A stretch of DNA of 5,626 bases from positions 1 to 5,626 of the forward strand of contig PEXM01000037.1 in NCBI GenBank assembly GCA_002779055.1. Reading direction: 5' to 3'. Below, one piece after another: positions 1-5,439 of this stretch; position 1 is the first letter of the stretch, and each line of letters begins with the position of its first letter. The stretch comes from Elusimicrobia bacterium CG08_land_8_20_14_0_20_44_26. GTDB taxonomy: Bacteria; CG03. The position numbers were made by a program, and so were the translations under genes. The notes below the pieces were generated by a model that was not told the DNA's origin, made no database searches, and saw nothing but the letters and a program-made list of their open reading frames with translations.

Positions 1-1025
1 CGATTACGCCCTTTAATTTCCCTCATATGGTGCCCCACTGGACATTCCCGAACGCAGTTGTGCTCGGCAATACGATGGTCATCAAACCTTCCCGCGAGGC
101 GCCGTATTCCGTCCTCAAAATCGCCGAGATGCTCAAGGAGGCAGGGCTTCCCGACGGTGTTTTGAATATCGTCTGCGGCGGGCGTGATATTGTCACGGGT
201 ATAACGGAACATCCCGATATCAAGGCGGTGACATTTGTCGGTTCTACAAAGGTGATGCGGATGGTTTATGAAAAATCCTGCGCCACATATAAGAGATGCC
301 TGGCGCTCGGGTCGGCCAACAATCATCTGATACTTATGCCGGATGCTCATCCGGACAACTCCGCCGCCAATATTGCCGCCTCATACCTGGGTTGTGCAGG
401 CCAGAGGTGCATGTCGGCCTGCGTGCTGGTTGCGGTCGGCGACTGCGACGAGATAATAGAAAAAATTATCAAGGAGTCAAAGAAATATATTCCGGGCGAC
501 AATATGAGCGCAATAGTAAATCTTGAAGCCAAAATTTCAATCACCGGATATATTGGCCGCGCGGAGAAGGACGGCGCAAAGATTCTCCTGGACGGGAGAA
601 ATGCCGTTCCCCCAAAAGGCCTCGAAAAAGGCTGCTATCTCGGACCTACCGTCATAGAGGCAAAACCCGCCTCCGAAATCGCCGTTGAGGAAAACTTCGG
701 CCCGGTCCTGACGGTTCTCCATGCGAAGAACCTTACCGAGGCGCTTAAAATCGCAAACTCGTCGCCCTACGGCAACGGCGGGTCTATTTTCACGCAGAAC
801 GGAAGAGCGGCGGAGGTTTTCTGCGATAATATAGAGGTCGGGATGGTCGGCGTCAATGTCGGTGTGCCTGTGCCGCGAGAGCCGTTCTCCTTCGGCGGGT
901 ACAAAGATTCCATCACCGGTACCGGCGACATTACCGGCAAGAGTTCCGTCCGGTTCTGGACAAAAACCAAAAAGATCACATGCAAATGGAATCCCGATGC
1001 AAAGAGAATCAACTGGATGAGTTAA
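1..1025 (+). CDS. mmsA: CoA-acylating (methyl)malonate-semialdehyde dehydrogenase, 5'-truncated by the window edge
   Basis: Aldehyde dehydrogenase superfamily enzyme that oxidises methylmalonate or malonate semialdehyde with NAD+ and CoA to propionyl-CoA or acetyl-CoA, releasing CO2; cytosolic. The frame is open from base 3 and reads ITPFNFPHMVPHWTFPNA, the family's motif near residue 150, so about 140 N-terminal residues are missing and the ATG at 27 is internal. Visible in order are the cofactor-binding GNTMVIKPS, the FVGST loop, LALGSANNH in place of the LELGGK glutamate motif of ordinary aldehyde dehydrogenases, the catalytic cysteine in GCAGQRCMS (codon 408-410), the ENFGPVLTV segment, and the C-terminal FGGYKDS and SVRFWTKTKKIT. 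The arginine just before the catalytic cysteine and the lost glutamate are hallmarks of the CoA-dependent MMSDH branch. The sequence is clearly G+C-richer than the genes that follow. Valine or inositol catabolism are other possible roles; adjacent preTA favours pyrimidine breakdown. Confidence 0.9.
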   Translation, partial: ITPFNFPHMVPHWTFPNAVVLGNTMVIKPSREAPYSVLKIAEMLKEAGLPDGVLNIVCGGRDIVTGITEHPDIKAVTFVGSTKVMRMVYEKSCATYKRCLALGSANNHLILMPDAHPDNSAANIAASYLGCAGQRCMSACVLVAVGDCDEIIEKIIKESKKYIPGDNMSAIVNLEAKISITGYIGRAEKDGAKILLDGRNAVPPKGLEKGCYLGPTVIEAKPASEIAVEENFGPVLTVLHAKNLTEALKIANSSPYGNGGSIFTQNGRAAEVFCDNIEVGMVGVNVGVPVPREPFSFGGYKDSITGTGDITGKSSVRFWTKTKKITCKWNPDAKRINWMS

Positions 1026-1031
1026 TCCTGC

Positions 1032-1059
1032 TTGACAAATTTTGTATTTTTTATAACAT
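1032..1059 (+). promoter_or_regulatory. Predicted sigma-70-type promoter of preTA
   Basis: A perfect -35 box TTGACA (1032-1037) is followed after 16 bases by TAACAT (1054-1059), which keeps the key A2 and T6 of the -10 box. The start of transcription would be near 1066, giving a leader of only about 16 bases that contains the GGAG ribosome site (1070-1073). A better-looking TATAAC at 1052-1057 is only 14 bases from the -35 box, so it is less likely. The promoter lies wholly in the gap behind the dehydrogenase gene, so preTA could be transcribed on its own even if read-through also occurs. Confidence 0.6.
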
Positions 1060-1081
1060 AGTAAATATTGGAGAAAATTAG

Positions 1082-2374
1082 ATGAAGCCCAATTTAACAC
1101 TTGCGCAGGCTTTTGCAGAAGCACAAAGATGTTTATTGTGCTATGATGCTCCCTGCTCAAAAGAGTGTCCTGCCAAAACAGACCCCGGAACTTTTATCAG
1201 AAAACTGCATCTTAGAAACATCAAGGGCGCGATAAGAACTATAAAAAAAAATAATATCTTGGGCGGAGTGTGCGGGGTTGTCTGCCCGGTTGAAAAGACC
1301 TGCCAGAAAGCATGCAGCACGACTGAAATTTCAAGGCCGATTGAAATCGGAAAATTACAGAGGTTTTTAATTGAATACGGCTGGGAAACAGGATTTAACC
1401 CTCTTAAAAACACCTCCGGCAAAAAAGCGGAAGTTGCAATAATTGGCTCAGGTCCTGCGGGATTATCTTGTGCTGCCGAACTGGCTAAAGCAGGAATTAA
1501 TGCAACAATTTTTGAAAAGAAAGAAAAACCGGGCGGTGTACTGCGATACGGTATTCCCGAATTCAGATTAAGTGCCAAATTTCTTGCCAGAGAAATTGAA
1601 GATATCAAGATGCTCGGTGTTAAAATTAAATGTAATTCAAAAATAGGGGCTAACGGTGTAAAAAATTTTAGAAAAAAAGGATTTAACGCAGTTTTTATAG
1701 CAACCGGTTTATGGAATCCTTATAAAATTAAGATACCGGGTTCTGATTTAAAAAATGTAATAACCTCTCTCGAGTTTTTAGAATCCGTCCGAAACGGCAA
1801 TAGAAAAAAAATAACCTTAATGGTCAAAAATAAAAATATCGCCATAATCGGCGGCGGGTCTGTGGCAATGGATGCGGCGAACTCCTGTAAAGAACTCGGT
1901 TCAAGAAAAGTATATTGTCTCTGTCTGGAAAGTCTGGCGGAAATACCTGCTTCAAAAGATGACCTTGAAACGGCAAGAGATAATTTTGTTATCATTAAAC
2001 CGCAGTGTCAGGTAAAGGAAATCGTCGCAAGTGCAGGTCAGGTTGCGGGAATTAAGGGAACCGAAACCGAATGGGTCAAACCGAATTTATTTATTCCGTC
2101 AAATGTTAGAGAAGCATCAGGGACAGAATTTAATTTGAAAGTTCAAGCAGTTATTATGGCTATCGGATCCGGTCCCGACCCTGAAATTAAAAATTTGTGT
2201 CCGGGAATTAAATACAAAAGCAATAACCTGATAAAAGCAAAAAAAGACGGGGTCTCTACCGCAGATAAAAATATTTTTGCCGGCGGGGATATCGTAAGAG
2301 GACCGTCTCTCGTCGTAAAAGCGGTTCAGGACGGAAAAGAAGCGGCAAAAAAAATAATCAAATGTCTAAATTAA
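1082..2374 (+). CDS. preT: NAD-dependent dihydropyrimidine dehydrogenase, subunit PreT (FAD and Fe-S subunit)
   Basis: Cytosolic electron-input subunit: it takes electrons from NAD(P)H through FAD and passes them over iron-sulfur clusters to PreA, which reduces uracil or thymine. The 430 residues match the N-terminal part of mammalian DPD. A Fe-S domain carries C17, C20, C25, C29, then C64, C68, C74, C78; Q93 in IGKLQRF sits where DPD uses a glutamine as cluster ligand. The FAD fold follows with GSGPAG (122-127) and GGVLRYGIPEFRL (151-163). The nucleotide fold has GGGSVAMD (257-264), and the C-terminal FAD motif is FAGGDIVRGPS (399-409). L282 and E283 occupy the positions of the basic pair (R364, K365) that holds the NADPH 2'-phosphate in mammalian DPD, so NADH is the likelier donor. 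The start is supported by GGAG 8 bases upstream. The 3' end overlaps preA by 13 bases. A glutamate synthase small-subunit-like protein is the main alternative; PreA next door argues against it. Confidence 0.93.
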   Translation: MKPNLTLAQAFAEAQRCLLCYDAPCSKECPAKTDPGTFIRKLHLRNIKGAIRTIKKNNILGGVCGVVCPVEKTCQKACSTTEISRPIEIGKLQRFLIEYGWETGFNPLKNTSGKKAEVAIIGSGPAGLSCAAELAKAGINATIFEKKEKPGGVLRYGIPEFRLSAKFLAREIEDIKMLGVKIKCNSKIGANGVKNFRKKGFNAVFIATGLWNPYKIKIPGSDLKNVITSLEFLESVRNGNRKKITLMVKNKNIAIIGGGSVAMDAANSCKELGSRKVYCLCLESLAEIPASKDDLETARDNFVIIKPQCQVKEIVASAGQVAGIKGTETEWVKPNLFIPSNVREASGTEFNLKVQAVIMAIGSGPDPEIKNLCPGIKYKSNNLIKAKKDGVSTADKNIFAGGDIVRGPSLVVKAVQDGKEAAKKIIKCLN

Positions 2375-3609
2375 AAGATTTAAGCATCCGAATGTGCGGG
2401 GTTAAGTTCCCCACGCCATTTTTATTATCTTCTTCGCCTGTTTCCAATACTGCGGAAATGGTCGCAAGAGCATTTGAGCATGGGTTTGGAGGCGTTGCCT
2501 ACAAGACGCTTGTTATTGATAAGACAAAAATTATACACCCGTCTCCGAGAATGGCAAAATATAATTATGGAAGTAAAAAATTAGTCGGTCTTCAAAATGT
2601 TGAACAGACAACCGACAGGCCCCTTAAAGATAATTTACTGGATATTAAATATCTAAAAAAACGCTGGCCAAAACATCCTGTCATAACAAGCATTATGGGT
2701 TTTTCAGAGAATGAATGGATTGAACTTGCAAAAATGTCCGAAGATGCGGGTTCGGATATGCTCGAACTTAACTTTTCCTGTCCGCACATGACCGTCGAGG
2801 GTTCGGGAATGAAAGTCGGCCAGACATTTGACCTTGTGGAAAAATTCACCGCTGCGGTAAGAAAAGTTGTTAAAATACCCATCCTCGCAAAAATGACTCC
2901 CAACATTACTGATATAACCGAACCGGCATTGTTTGCTAAAAAAGGCGGCGCGGATGGTATTACTGCTATTAACACAGTCCGGGGTCTTACCGAGATTGGT
3001 CTTGATGATTATGTTCCTAAACCCAATGTTTTTGGAAAAGGAGCAATAAGCGGTTTTTCAGGACCTGCAGTAAAACCTATCGGTTTGAGGTTTATTGCGG
3101 AAATGGCTCAGTGCAAAGAATTGAATTTACCTCTCGCAGGATGCGGGGGAATAGAGTCCTGGATTGACGCTGTTGAATATTTATTGTGCGGCGCTTCCAT
3201 TTTACAGATGACAACGGGTGTAATACATTACGGCCATAGAATTGTTGAGGATATGTGCGAAGGTCTTTCTGATTTCATGACAGAAAAAGGGTATGAGAAC
3301 GTTAAAGACATTGTTGGAAAGGCATTGCCCAATCTTCATCCGACTGAAGCTTTTGATTTAAAGCGGCAGGGGATTGCAGAATATAATCTGGACAGGTGTA
3401 TCGGCTGTGGTCAATGTTATATTGTCTGTCGGGATGCGGGCGGTCAATGTCTTGAATGGGATGGTGAAAAACGAAGACCTGTTCAGGACAAAGAAAAATG
3501 TGTAAGTTGCATGATATGTTCTTTTATCTGTCCCGTCTGCGACCCTCCGATGATTACATACAAAGAAGTAAAAAACAAAAAACCTGTAATCCCGTCTGTG
3601 TCAAAGTAA
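2362..3609 (+). CDS. preA: NAD-dependent dihydropyrimidine dehydrogenase, subunit PreA (FMN and ferredoxin subunit)
   Basis: Catalytic subunit that reduces the 5,6 double bond of uracil and thymine; it matches the C-terminal half of DPD. Residues 1-320 or so form a dihydroorotate dehydrogenase-like FMN barrel: CGVKFPTPFLLSSSP at the N-terminus, YKTL (47-50) with the FMN-contacting lysine, NFSCPHM with C140 equivalent to the catalytic Cys671 of DPD, AKMTPNITD (176-184), INTV (203-206), SGFSGPAVKPI (230-240), and AGCGGIESW near 259-267. The C-terminal ferredoxin domain holds two [4Fe-4S] sites: C346, C349, C352, C356 and C380, C383, C386, C390. At 415 residues it is about the length of E. coli PreA. 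The ATG lies inside the preT 3' end, 13 bases before its stop, with no clear Shine-Dalgarno, which suggests translational coupling and equal subunit output. All expected active-site residues are present. Confidence 0.95.
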   Translation: MSKLKDLSIRMCGVKFPTPFLLSSSPVSNTAEMVARAFEHGFGGVAYKTLVIDKTKIIHPSPRMAKYNYGSKKLVGLQNVEQTTDRPLKDNLLDIKYLKKRWPKHPVITSIMGFSENEWIELAKMSEDAGSDMLELNFSCPHMTVEGSGMKVGQTFDLVEKFTAAVRKVVKIPILAKMTPNITDITEPALFAKKGGADGITAINTVRGLTEIGLDDYVPKPNVFGKGAISGFSGPAVKPIGLRFIAEMAQCKELNLPLAGCGGIESWIDAVEYLLCGASILQMTTGVIHYGHRIVEDMCEGLSDFMTEKGYENVKDIVGKALPNLHPTEAFDLKRQGIAEYNLDRCIGCGQCYIVCRDAGGQCLEWDGEKRRPVQDKEKCVSCMICSFICPVCDPPMITYKEVKNKKPVIPSVSK

Positions 3610-3611
3610 TT

Positions 3612-3676
3612 GGGGACGGTTCCTAATGGTAGTCGCAGGCTTCAACCTGCGCAAGCTAAAGCTTGCGGCTACCATT
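3612..3676 (+). repeat. Palindromic element 1: GGGGAC motif plus double-hairpin palindrome
   Basis: Two bases after the preA stop lies GGGGACGGTTCC (3612-3623). It is followed by a palindrome: AATGGTAG (3625-3632) pairs with CTACCATT (3669-3676), eight base pairs, and encloses two hairpins. Hairpin one is CGCAGG/CCTGCG (3634-3639 with 3646-3651, six-base loop). Hairpin two is GCAAGCT/AGCTTGC (3651-3657 with 3660-3666, two-base loop). There is no long T-run, so it is not a typical intrinsic terminator, though it could slow polymerase or protect the preTA 3' end. The fold recurs at 5440-5511 and 5578-5626 with different bases. Confidence 0.8.
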
Positions 3677-3810
3677 TTATGACGAAGTACCAATATTGTT
3701 TCTCGCGGCTGAACTAATACTAATTTGGACGCGAGTGAAAAATTATATAAATTGTTTTTGGCAACCTTTGGCGCTCCACCAAGATGTAATAAAATAAGCC
3801 CGTAATTTTT
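3677..3810. other. Non-coding stretch between element 1 and the small-gene promoter
   Basis: I see no credible gene here. It contains a weak hairpin, CTCGCG (3702-3707) against CGCGAG (3730-3735), with a 22-base AT-rich loop, and the first copy of a 14-base word (3780-3793) that recurs near the right end. Open frames on the opposite strand across this stretch are short or low-quality and read through the palindrome, so they look fortuitous. Confidence 0.5.
3780..3793 (+). repeat. 14-base direct repeat, left copy
   Basis: CAAGATGTAATAAA occurs here and again at 5542-5555 in the same orientation. With small gaps the likeness continues: both copies are followed by CCC and then an AT-rich run ending in TTTTTTGC. 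Each copy lies close to a palindromic element. Confidence 0.6.
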
Positions 3811-3839
3811 TTGCTTTTTAATTTCTTTTTTGGTACAAT
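3811..3839 (+). promoter_or_regulatory. Predicted sigma-70-type promoter of the small-protein/protease pair
   Basis: TTGCTT (3811-3816) and TACAAT (3834-3839; five of six match TATAAT) are separated by the ideal 17 bases. Transcription would start near 3846, giving a leader of about 65 bases before the ATG at 3911. The surrounding sequence is T-rich, which raises the chance of a fortuitous match. Confidence 0.5.
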
Positions 3840-3910
3840 TTTTTTGTAAATAGATAGAACCAAAATCAATGAAATGATAAGTTCTTACAGGAATTTGAGG
3901 AGGCAAGAAA

Positions 3911-4132
3911 ATGGGTAAAAGTAGTGAATGGATTGAAACAGAGAGAGAAACACTGCGGAAAAAATATCCTGACAAGGTAATTATCGTATGCGAATGTAAA
4001 GTAATAACGACTTTTGATATCGGCGTAGAGATACATGAAATATTCCAAAAAGCCGATAAACTTTGTAAAGGCAAGGACTGGTCATGGGTGGCTCTTCCGG
4101 CAAAAGAGTGTGAGATGATTTTATTCATATGA
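3911..4132 (+). CDS. Small protein of unknown function, partner of the aspartic protease
   Basis: Encodes 73 residues. The start is well supported: AGGAGG (3898-3903) lies seven bases before the ATG. The N-terminus is charged and probably helical (SSEWIETERETLRKKYP), followed by a strand-like VIIVCECKVI, a helix near residues 39-53, and a short C-terminal WVALPAKECEMILFI. The pattern of a charged helix, KYP, then 'D-K-V-I-I-V' loosely recalls DUF5678-type small proteins, from memory only. No signal peptide or membrane segment is evident, so it is probably cytosolic. The stop shares the ATGA (4129-4132) with the start of the downstream protease, implying coupled translation and a joint job, perhaps as a substrate, inhibitor or adaptor. 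That role is inference. Confidence 0.75.
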   Translation: MGKSSEWIETERETLRKKYPDKVIIVCECKVITTFDIGVEIHEIFQKADKLCKGKDWSWVALPAKECEMILFI

Positions 4133-4527
4133 AACTGGTTATTGTAGAGTTGTTTAATAATATCACACAAGAATTTAGGGATATAGAGGCAATTGCTGAC
4201 ACTGGTGCGTCAAAGACAACATTAGCCGCTCATATATCAAAACAATTTGGCATTCCAATAAAAGGAAACTTATTACATCACTGGCAAGCGAATTGTCCTC
4301 TAACTGGAATTGAAATCCCACTTAAAATAAAATATAAAAATAAAATATATGAGATAAAAGCAAACTGCATTGAAATTGAAGAGAAGTATCTGCGCAATAT
4401 TCAACCAAAAGAAGAATGCACTCGTCCTGAATATTTTCATCCACTAAAATATAGAATTCTTCTGGGATTAGATTTTATTGACTCAATTTCAGAGAAAGAA
4501 AAACTTAAACTTTTTGGATTGAAATGA
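4129..4527 (+). CDS. Retropepsin-like (clan AA) aspartic protease, putative
   Basis: Encodes 132 residues. AIADTGASKTTL (21-32) contains the catalytic D24-T25-G26-A27 motif preceded by hydrophobic residues, and RILLGLDFIDS (109-119) matches the hydrophobic-hydrophobic-Gly element of the retropepsin fold, whose ILG-DF form is typical of small bacterial relatives. There is a single DTG, so an active enzyme would have to be a homodimer. No signal peptide is seen. The middle (64-80) is lysine- and isoleucine-rich and strand-like. Translation probably depends on the upstream gene through the ATGA overlap, as no independent Shine-Dalgarno stands out. Bacterial single-domain retropepsins are often annotated 'aspartyl protease family protein', and their targets are mostly unknown. 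It is AT-rich, unlike the dehydrogenase at the left of the window. Confidence 0.78.
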   Translation: MKLVIVELFNNITQEFRDIEAIADTGASKTTLAAHISKQFGIPIKGNLLHHWQANCPLTGIEIPLKIKYKNKIYEIKANCIEIEEKYLRNIQPKEECTRPEYFHPLKYRILLGLDFIDSISEKEKLKLFGLK

Positions 4528-4625
4528 CAAATTTCCCTAATCAGGCAATAATTTTGCAGACAGGCAGACAGGTTCGGAATACGGATACAGGAGGCGTTGC
4601 AGACGCACTCTCGTGCTTTATTACG
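4528..4625 (+). other. Protease 3' untranslated region with alternative hairpins
   Basis: No gene is seen. The stretch includes two tandem copies of GCAGACAG (4556-4571), then GCGT/ACGC-type inverted bases near 4593-4606, and GTGCTTT (4613-4619), which can pair with AAAGCAC (4626-4632). That pairing would use the left arm of the terminator that follows, so the two structures exclude each other. GCAC (4605-4608) can in turn pair with GTGC (4613-4616). Confidence 0.45.
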
Positions 4626-4670
4626 AAAGCACCGGTGTGAATTAGATTTTACCCGGTGCTTTTTTTATTT
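4626..4670 (+). terminator. Rho-independent terminator of the small-protein/protease operon
   Basis: AAAGCACCGG (4626-4635) pairs perfectly with CCGGTGCTTT (4653-4662), a ten-base-pair stem with a 17-base loop, followed by a T-rich tract to 4670. On the + strand it ends transcription from the protease gene before it runs into the convergent toxin gene. On the - strand the stem is followed by only three Ts, so it would be weak for the toxin-antitoxin transcript. Confidence 0.85.
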
Positions 4671-4700
4671 TCTTGGGAAGCAAAGAAAAAAGAAAAGAAT

Positions 4701-5042
4701 TTATTCTATGCCAAAGGCAATCTTAAATTTAATATCAAGTTCTTTCTGGACGGATAGAGAAATTTTACCAAATCGGCGTAAGATTTTTGAGCGTTCAAGT
4801 GTAAGAACCTTATTCATTTTGAATACAGACGATTTTTTTAAGCCGGTCATTGAAAAATCAGGGTGGGATTCTAATAAAACAAAATTAACTTCGGAAGGTT
4901 CTTCGGGAAAAATGGAAGAAATGAATGCGACACTGACATCAACATCATTTTTTACAGAAATAACGACGGCAGGTCTTACTTTTTTTAATGATAAATCAGT
5001 GAATGGAAAAGGCACTAAGACAATATCACCGCGATTTAACAT
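4701..5042 (-). CDS. MazF/PemK-family toxin (endoribonuclease), putative
   Basis: Toxin of a type II module; family members are cytosolic, sequence-specific mRNA-cleaving ribonucleases. The first residues read MLNRGDIVLVPFPFTDLS, then VRPAVVIS (22-29), the classic start of this fold with R23 at the catalytic arginine position. AFISSI (39-44) aligns with the strand that carries the second catalytic residue, usually threonine; here serine (S42) takes its place. Length from this start is 113 residues, usual for the family. I chose the ATG at 5042 because RGD normally lies within a few residues of the start and because it falls four bases after the antitoxin stop. ATGs at 5063 and 5108 would add 7 or 22 residues and overlap the antitoxin. 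None has a strong ribosome site, so translation is probably coupled to the antitoxin. I leave the symbol blank as the subfamily is not certain. Confidence 0.88.
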   Translation of the reverse strand: MLNRGDIVLVPFPFTDLSLKKVRPAVVISVKNDVDVSVAFISSIFPEEPSEVNFVLLESHPDFSMTGLKKSSVFKMNKVLTLERSKILRRFGKISLSVQKELDIKFKIAFGIE

Positions 5043-5046
5043 AATT

Positions 5047-5259
5047 TTAAATGGGTTCTCCATCAGAGATAGTATATATGTCTTCTCTCTGGTCAGCGAG
5101 GAAATCAAAACTTCCTGTTCTTTCGGCCACTACGGCTATAAGCCTGGTGGGGATATCTTCCTGGATAACAATTTCAACTTCTTGATGCTCAGGAAGGATG
5201 ATTTTCTCTACAGGACAAAAAACACCATTTTCAAACACCGCATGGATAACTTTAGTCAT
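5047..5259 (-). CDS. DUF104/AF2212-like antitoxin of the MazF-type toxin
   Basis: Encodes 70 residues from MTKVIHAVFENGVFCPVEKI, the strand-turn-strand opening of the DUF104 (AF2212-like) antitoxin family, followed by ILPEHQEVEIVIQ. The C-terminal part ends in SFDFLADQREDIYTISDGEPI, an acidic tail of the kind that wraps a basic toxin. It precedes the toxin gene by four bases, the usual antitoxin-first order. An open frame continues 29 codons upstream, but the start at 5259 is fixed by a near-perfect Shine-Dalgarno (GGAGGTGAT) just before it and by family alignment. DUF104 proteins are best known beside PIN-domain toxins; here the partner is MazF-like. Repression of its own promoter is likely by analogy with other modules, not shown by the sequence. 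Confidence 0.87.
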   Translation of the reverse strand: MTKVIHAVFENGVFCPVEKIILPEHQEVEIVIQEDIPTRLIAVVAERTGSFDFLADQREDIYTISDGEPI

Positions 5260-5263
5260 TTTT

Positions 5264-5272
5264 ATCACCTCC
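5264..5272 (-). promoter_or_regulatory. Strong ribosome binding site that fixes the antitoxin start
   Basis: Read on the - strand, GGAGGTGAT ends four bases before the ATG at 5259. This is almost the full complement of the 16S rRNA 3' end. It settles the start against the longer frame to 5346 and predicts far higher translation initiation for the antitoxin than for the toxin, which lacks such a site. Confidence 0.85.
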
Positions 5273-5274
5273 CC

Positions 5275-5344
5275 GCCTGCAACGCTATGCAACCCGTCCA
5301 TATCGTTACACGAAGTGCTACGGGTGGAAGCATTACGGGCAGGC
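5275..5344 (-). promoter_or_regulatory. Structured leader of the toxin-antitoxin transcript
   Basis: On the - strand GCCTGC (5344-5339), beginning at about the predicted transcription start, pairs with GCAGGC (5280-5275), directly before the ribosome site. Inside, ACCCGT and ACGGGT (around 5325 and 5293) form a second six-base stem, with CAC-TTC-GTG as a small inner hairpin. G-T wobbles could extend the outer stem into the GGGG run next to the Shine-Dalgarno. It may modulate antitoxin translation, or simply be another palindromic repeat inserted in the leader. Confidence 0.5.
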
Positions 5345-5350
5345 AAAGTT

Positions 5351-5379
5351 ATTATAACAGAAATTTATATAAATGTTAA
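5351..5379 (-). promoter_or_regulatory. Near-consensus extended -10 promoter of the toxin-antitoxin operon
   Basis: Read on the - strand, TTAACA (5379-5374) and a perfect TATAAT (5356-5351) are 17 bases apart, and TG one base before the -10 box makes it an extended -10. Transcription should start near 5344, giving a leader of about 85 bases. Such a strong promoter fits a module that is held down by its own protein complex. No clear operator palindrome overlaps the boxes. Confidence 0.82.
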
Positions 5380-5413
5380 GAAAAAAATTTAGTGTTAGAA
5401 AAAAGATAGACGC

Positions 5414-5428
5414 TCCGATTTTATCGGG
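5414..5428. repeat. Small CCGAT/ATCGG hairpin
   Basis: CCGAT (5415-5419) and ATCGG (5423-5427) pair around a TTT loop, with a T-G wobble at the base. The same CCCGAT/ATCGGG core builds one hairpin in each of the two palindromic elements to the right (5487-5504 and 5604-5619), so it may be a remnant of the same repeat family. Confidence 0.5.
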
Positions 5429-5439
5429 ACGAAAATGTA

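Noticed and set aside
1052..1057. TATAAC as the -10 box of the preT promoter
   Set aside because: It is only 14 bases from TTGACA, too short for normal sigma-70 spacing; TAACAT at 1054-1059 with 16 bases is preferred.
537..1160. A 207-codon open frame on the - strand
   Set aside because: It lies antisense to the conserved dehydrogenase and runs into the preT 5' end and promoter; the composition is typical of a shadow frame in G+C-rich coding DNA.
3601..4170. A 189-codon open frame on the - strand
   Set aside because: It runs through the palindromic element and antisense to the small gene, which has a strong ribosome site and promoter; its translation has no recognisable motif and is low in complexity.
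4565..4610. Possible tRNA T-arm or SRP RNA-like piece (AGGTTCGGAATACGG)
   Set aside because: GGTTCGGAAT resembles a T-loop and the SRP GGAA region only in a few bases. I could not find an acceptor stem, anticodon arm or the conserved SRP helix, so no RNA gene is claimed.
5260..5346. A 29-residue N-terminal extension of the antitoxin
   Set aside because: It lies upstream of a near-perfect Shine-Dalgarno, starts at or before the predicted transcription start, and does not match the family, which begins at MTK.
4597..5379. A 260-codon open frame on the + strand
   Set aside because: It is antisense to the whole toxin-antitoxin pair, begins inside the terminator region and shows no family motif, whereas both - strand genes have clear family signatures.
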